Assembly (NCBI GenBank): GCA_028293005.1
Contig: JAQGLH010000005.1
Span: 1-6,887, forward strand
Reading direction: 5' to 3'
Origin: Alphaproteobacteria bacterium
GTDB taxonomy: Bacteria > Pseudomonadota > Alphaproteobacteria > Sphingomonadales > Sphingomonadaceae
DNA length: 6,887 nucleotides
How positions within the stretch are numbered: the stretch's first letter is position 1; each line of letters begins with the position of its first letter. A model generated the notes under the pieces. It saw only the letters and a program-made list of their open reading frames with translations. It had not been told where the DNA came from and did no database searches. Below, piece by piece: positions 5,286 through 6,887 of the stretch. A program made the position numbers and the translations under genes.

Positions 5286-6887
5286 TGGCGCGGGCGCGCG
5301 TGCTGATGATTGGCCTCGACGGCTTCGAACTTTCGATCGCCGATCGTCTGCTCGCGGCCGGGCGTCTGCCGAACCTGGCCCGCATCCGCCGCGAAGCGGC
5401 AAGCCTGCTGCTCGACCACGGTTCGGCTAGCCGCACCGGACTCCCTGGGAGCATGTCAGCAGCGGCCTTTCGCCCGAAGATGCGGGGCTGTGGTCGGCGG
5501 TCGATTTCGACCCGCGGCGCTATGAGGTGCGCCAGCGGATGGTGCCGCTGGCGCCGTTCACCGACACGCTCGACTGCCGCACCGTGGTTTTCGATGCGCC
5601 TTATTTCAACCTCGCCTGCGCTCCCGCCGTGAAGGGGCTGGTGAGCTGGGGCGCGCATGATCCGGGAACGGCGGCGGTGTCGCGGCCGGATGGCTTGCTC
5701 GACGAGATCGTCGCGCGCTTCGGCGAATATCCGGCCAAGCCCTGGATCTACGGCATGGTCTGGCAGTCGGCCGAGCAAACTGCCGCGATGGCGGAGGGCC
5801 TCGTCGAGGCGATCGAGCTGCGCGGCGCGATCGCGCAATGGCTGCTGACCGAGCGCCTGCCCGACTGGGAATTGGGATTGATGGTGGTTAGCGAATATCA
5901 TTCGGCGATCGAGGCGTGCTGGCATGGCGTCGATCCTTCGCATCCGCTGCATGACCTGCCGTCCGCTGCGCCGGCGCGCGCGGCGGTCGAGGGAGTCTAT
6001 GAGGCCGCCGACCGTATGATCGGCGAGCTCAACGCGCTTTTCCCCGACGCCAAGCTGGTGCTGTTCAATCTTCACGGCATGGGCCCTAATGATTCGGATG
6101 CGATGAGCATGTGGCTGCTGTCCGAATTGCTTCACCGCGACGCGTTCGGCACCGCCTGCGTGCACACGCCGGGGTGGCACACCGTCGCCTCCGGCGCTCC
6201 ACTCATTCCAGTGACGAGCGACTGGGCCTCCGAAGTGGATCGCGCGCTGCCGCTGGCGCTGCGGCGAAGAGGGCCGGTCCGCCGCCGCCTCGACGCGCTG
6301 CGCACGCTTGGCGGCTATGCGGCCGGCTCTGCCGGGAGCGGCGGGGCCGCGCCCGCTGCTGCGATCGATTGGATGCCGGCGACGCGCTACCGGCGCTATT
6401 GGCCGCGCATGCGCGCCTTTGCATTGCCCTCTTATTATGACGGCCGGATCCGCATCAATCTCCAGGGACGCGAAAGCCGCGGGATCGTCGCGCCCGACGA
6501 CTATGACGAGACTTGCGACCATCTCGAGGCATTGGTGCGCGACTGCCGCAACGCACTCACCGGAGCGCCGGTGGTTGCCGAAATCGAGCGTGCGTCGCGT
6601 CCGGGCCACGCACTCGCGCCGTCGGAGGCGGATTTGGTGATCGTCTGGAAGGATGCACCGCTGGGCGTCGTCCATCCGCGGCTGGGAACGATCGGGCCGG
6701 TCCCCTACCGCCGGACCGGAGGCCATACCGGCGGGTCGGGCTTTGCGCACATCGTCGGCGCGGGCGTGAAGCCGGGCGCACATGGCATGCGCAGCGCGTT
6801 CGACGTGGTTCCGACCGTGGTCGACATGATGGGCGGCTCACCCGCGGGGCTCAGCGGAGAGAGCTTTCGGAGCCTCGTCGAGCTTTA
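5285..6887 (+). pseudogene. AlkP-superfamily phosphohydrolase/phosphodiesterase, one-base frameshift, 3' end at window edge
   Basis: This matches the type I phosphodiesterase/nucleotide pyrophosphatase branch of the alkaline phosphatase superfamily (COG3379-like). The start at 5285 gives RVLMIGLDGFELS with the first metal-ligand Asp12, and RTGLP (50-54) holds the likely nucleophile Thr51. The frame then breaks: the starting frame runs 62 unrelated codons to a TGA at 5630-5632. From 5446 another frame resumes at once as WEHVSSGLSPEDAGLW and stays open for 480 codons to the right edge. It contains SEYHSAIEACWHGVDP (204-219, restored numbering), NLHGMG (262-267), GRIRINLQGRESRGIV and GGHTGGSGFAHIVGAGVKPG (479-498). 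Joined, this is 534 residues, a plausible full length, and the final TA may begin the stop codon. Loss of one C from a C run explains the break, either as a true mutation or a sequence error. If real, only a truncated product could start at the GTG at 5527 or ATG at 5539. Its place after two glycosyltransferases suggests a role in glycan modification or export; the substrate is unknown. Confidence 0.85.
5443..5446 (+). other. Frameshift point in the AlkP-superfamily gene
   Basis: The sequence reads GGA CTC CCT GGG, whereas the family-like protein needs Gly-Leu-Pro-Trp-Glu-His. Adding one base to the CCC run at 5443-5445 gives CCN TGG GAG CAT and joins the two frames with no loss of residues. 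No slippery heptamer suggests programmed frameshifting. Confidence 0.8.

Noticed and set aside
4182..5402. A 406-codon open frame on the - strand
   Set aside because: It is opposite the second glycosyltransferase, whose + strand product has all the expected GT-A motifs. The antisense product is low in recognisable structure.
5438..5460. Programmed ribosomal frameshifting in the AlkP-superfamily gene
   Set aside because: There is no X-XXY-YYZ slippery heptamer and no evident stimulatory hairpin. The break falls inside a conserved catalytic stretch, which fits a simple one-base loss better.
5038..6783. A 581-codon open frame on the - strand
   Set aside because: It lies antisense to the end of the second glycosyltransferase gene and the AlkP-superfamily gene. 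Its translation is Arg/Ala/Pro-rich with no recognisable domain, the usual shadow of high-GC coding DNA, while the + strand carries clear family motifs.

Overview
The window is GC-rich DNA, apparently from an alphaproteobacterium and most likely a Sphingomonas-like sphingomonad. That assignment rests on base composition, codon use (many GCG, GTC, GGC and CTC codons) and protein style, so it is inference. All recognised genes lie on the + strand and fill nearly the whole window. I see no tRNA, rRNA, CRISPR array, insertion sequence or phage gene.

Region 1 (2-2186) is a probable exported redox pair. The first gene is a thiamine-diphosphate (TPP) enzyme of the acetolactate synthase/benzoylformate decarboxylase/pyruvate oxidase fold. 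It is cut by the left window edge and carries an Ala/Pro-rich linker ahead of its first catalytic domain. Seven bases later comes a small secreted monohaem cytochrome c. A periplasmic TPP enzyme that passes electrons to a dedicated cytochrome c is the simplest reading, but the substrate is unknown.

Region 2 (2187-3209) begins with a 237-base gap holding only weak repeats. It is followed by a short-chain dehydrogenase/reductase (SDR) whose usual Tyr-x3-Lys active-site pair is replaced by Ser-x3-Arg.

Region 3 (3210-6887) looks like the start of a glycan-assembly operon. It holds two unlike family-2 glycosyltransferases 4 bases apart. A large alkaline-phosphatase-superfamily hydrolase follows, and its start codon overlaps the second transferase's stop. 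That hydrolase gene has an apparent one-base deletion near 5443-5446. Its first 54 codons are in one frame and the remaining 480 or so in another, running open to the right edge. The large downstream part has no stop inside the window, so a simple ORF list can miss it. It is the main hidden gene here.

No wholly new system is evident. The points most worth a second look are the exported TPP enzyme/cytochrome c pair, the frameshifted hydrolase with altered metal-site motifs, and the non-canonical SDR active site.
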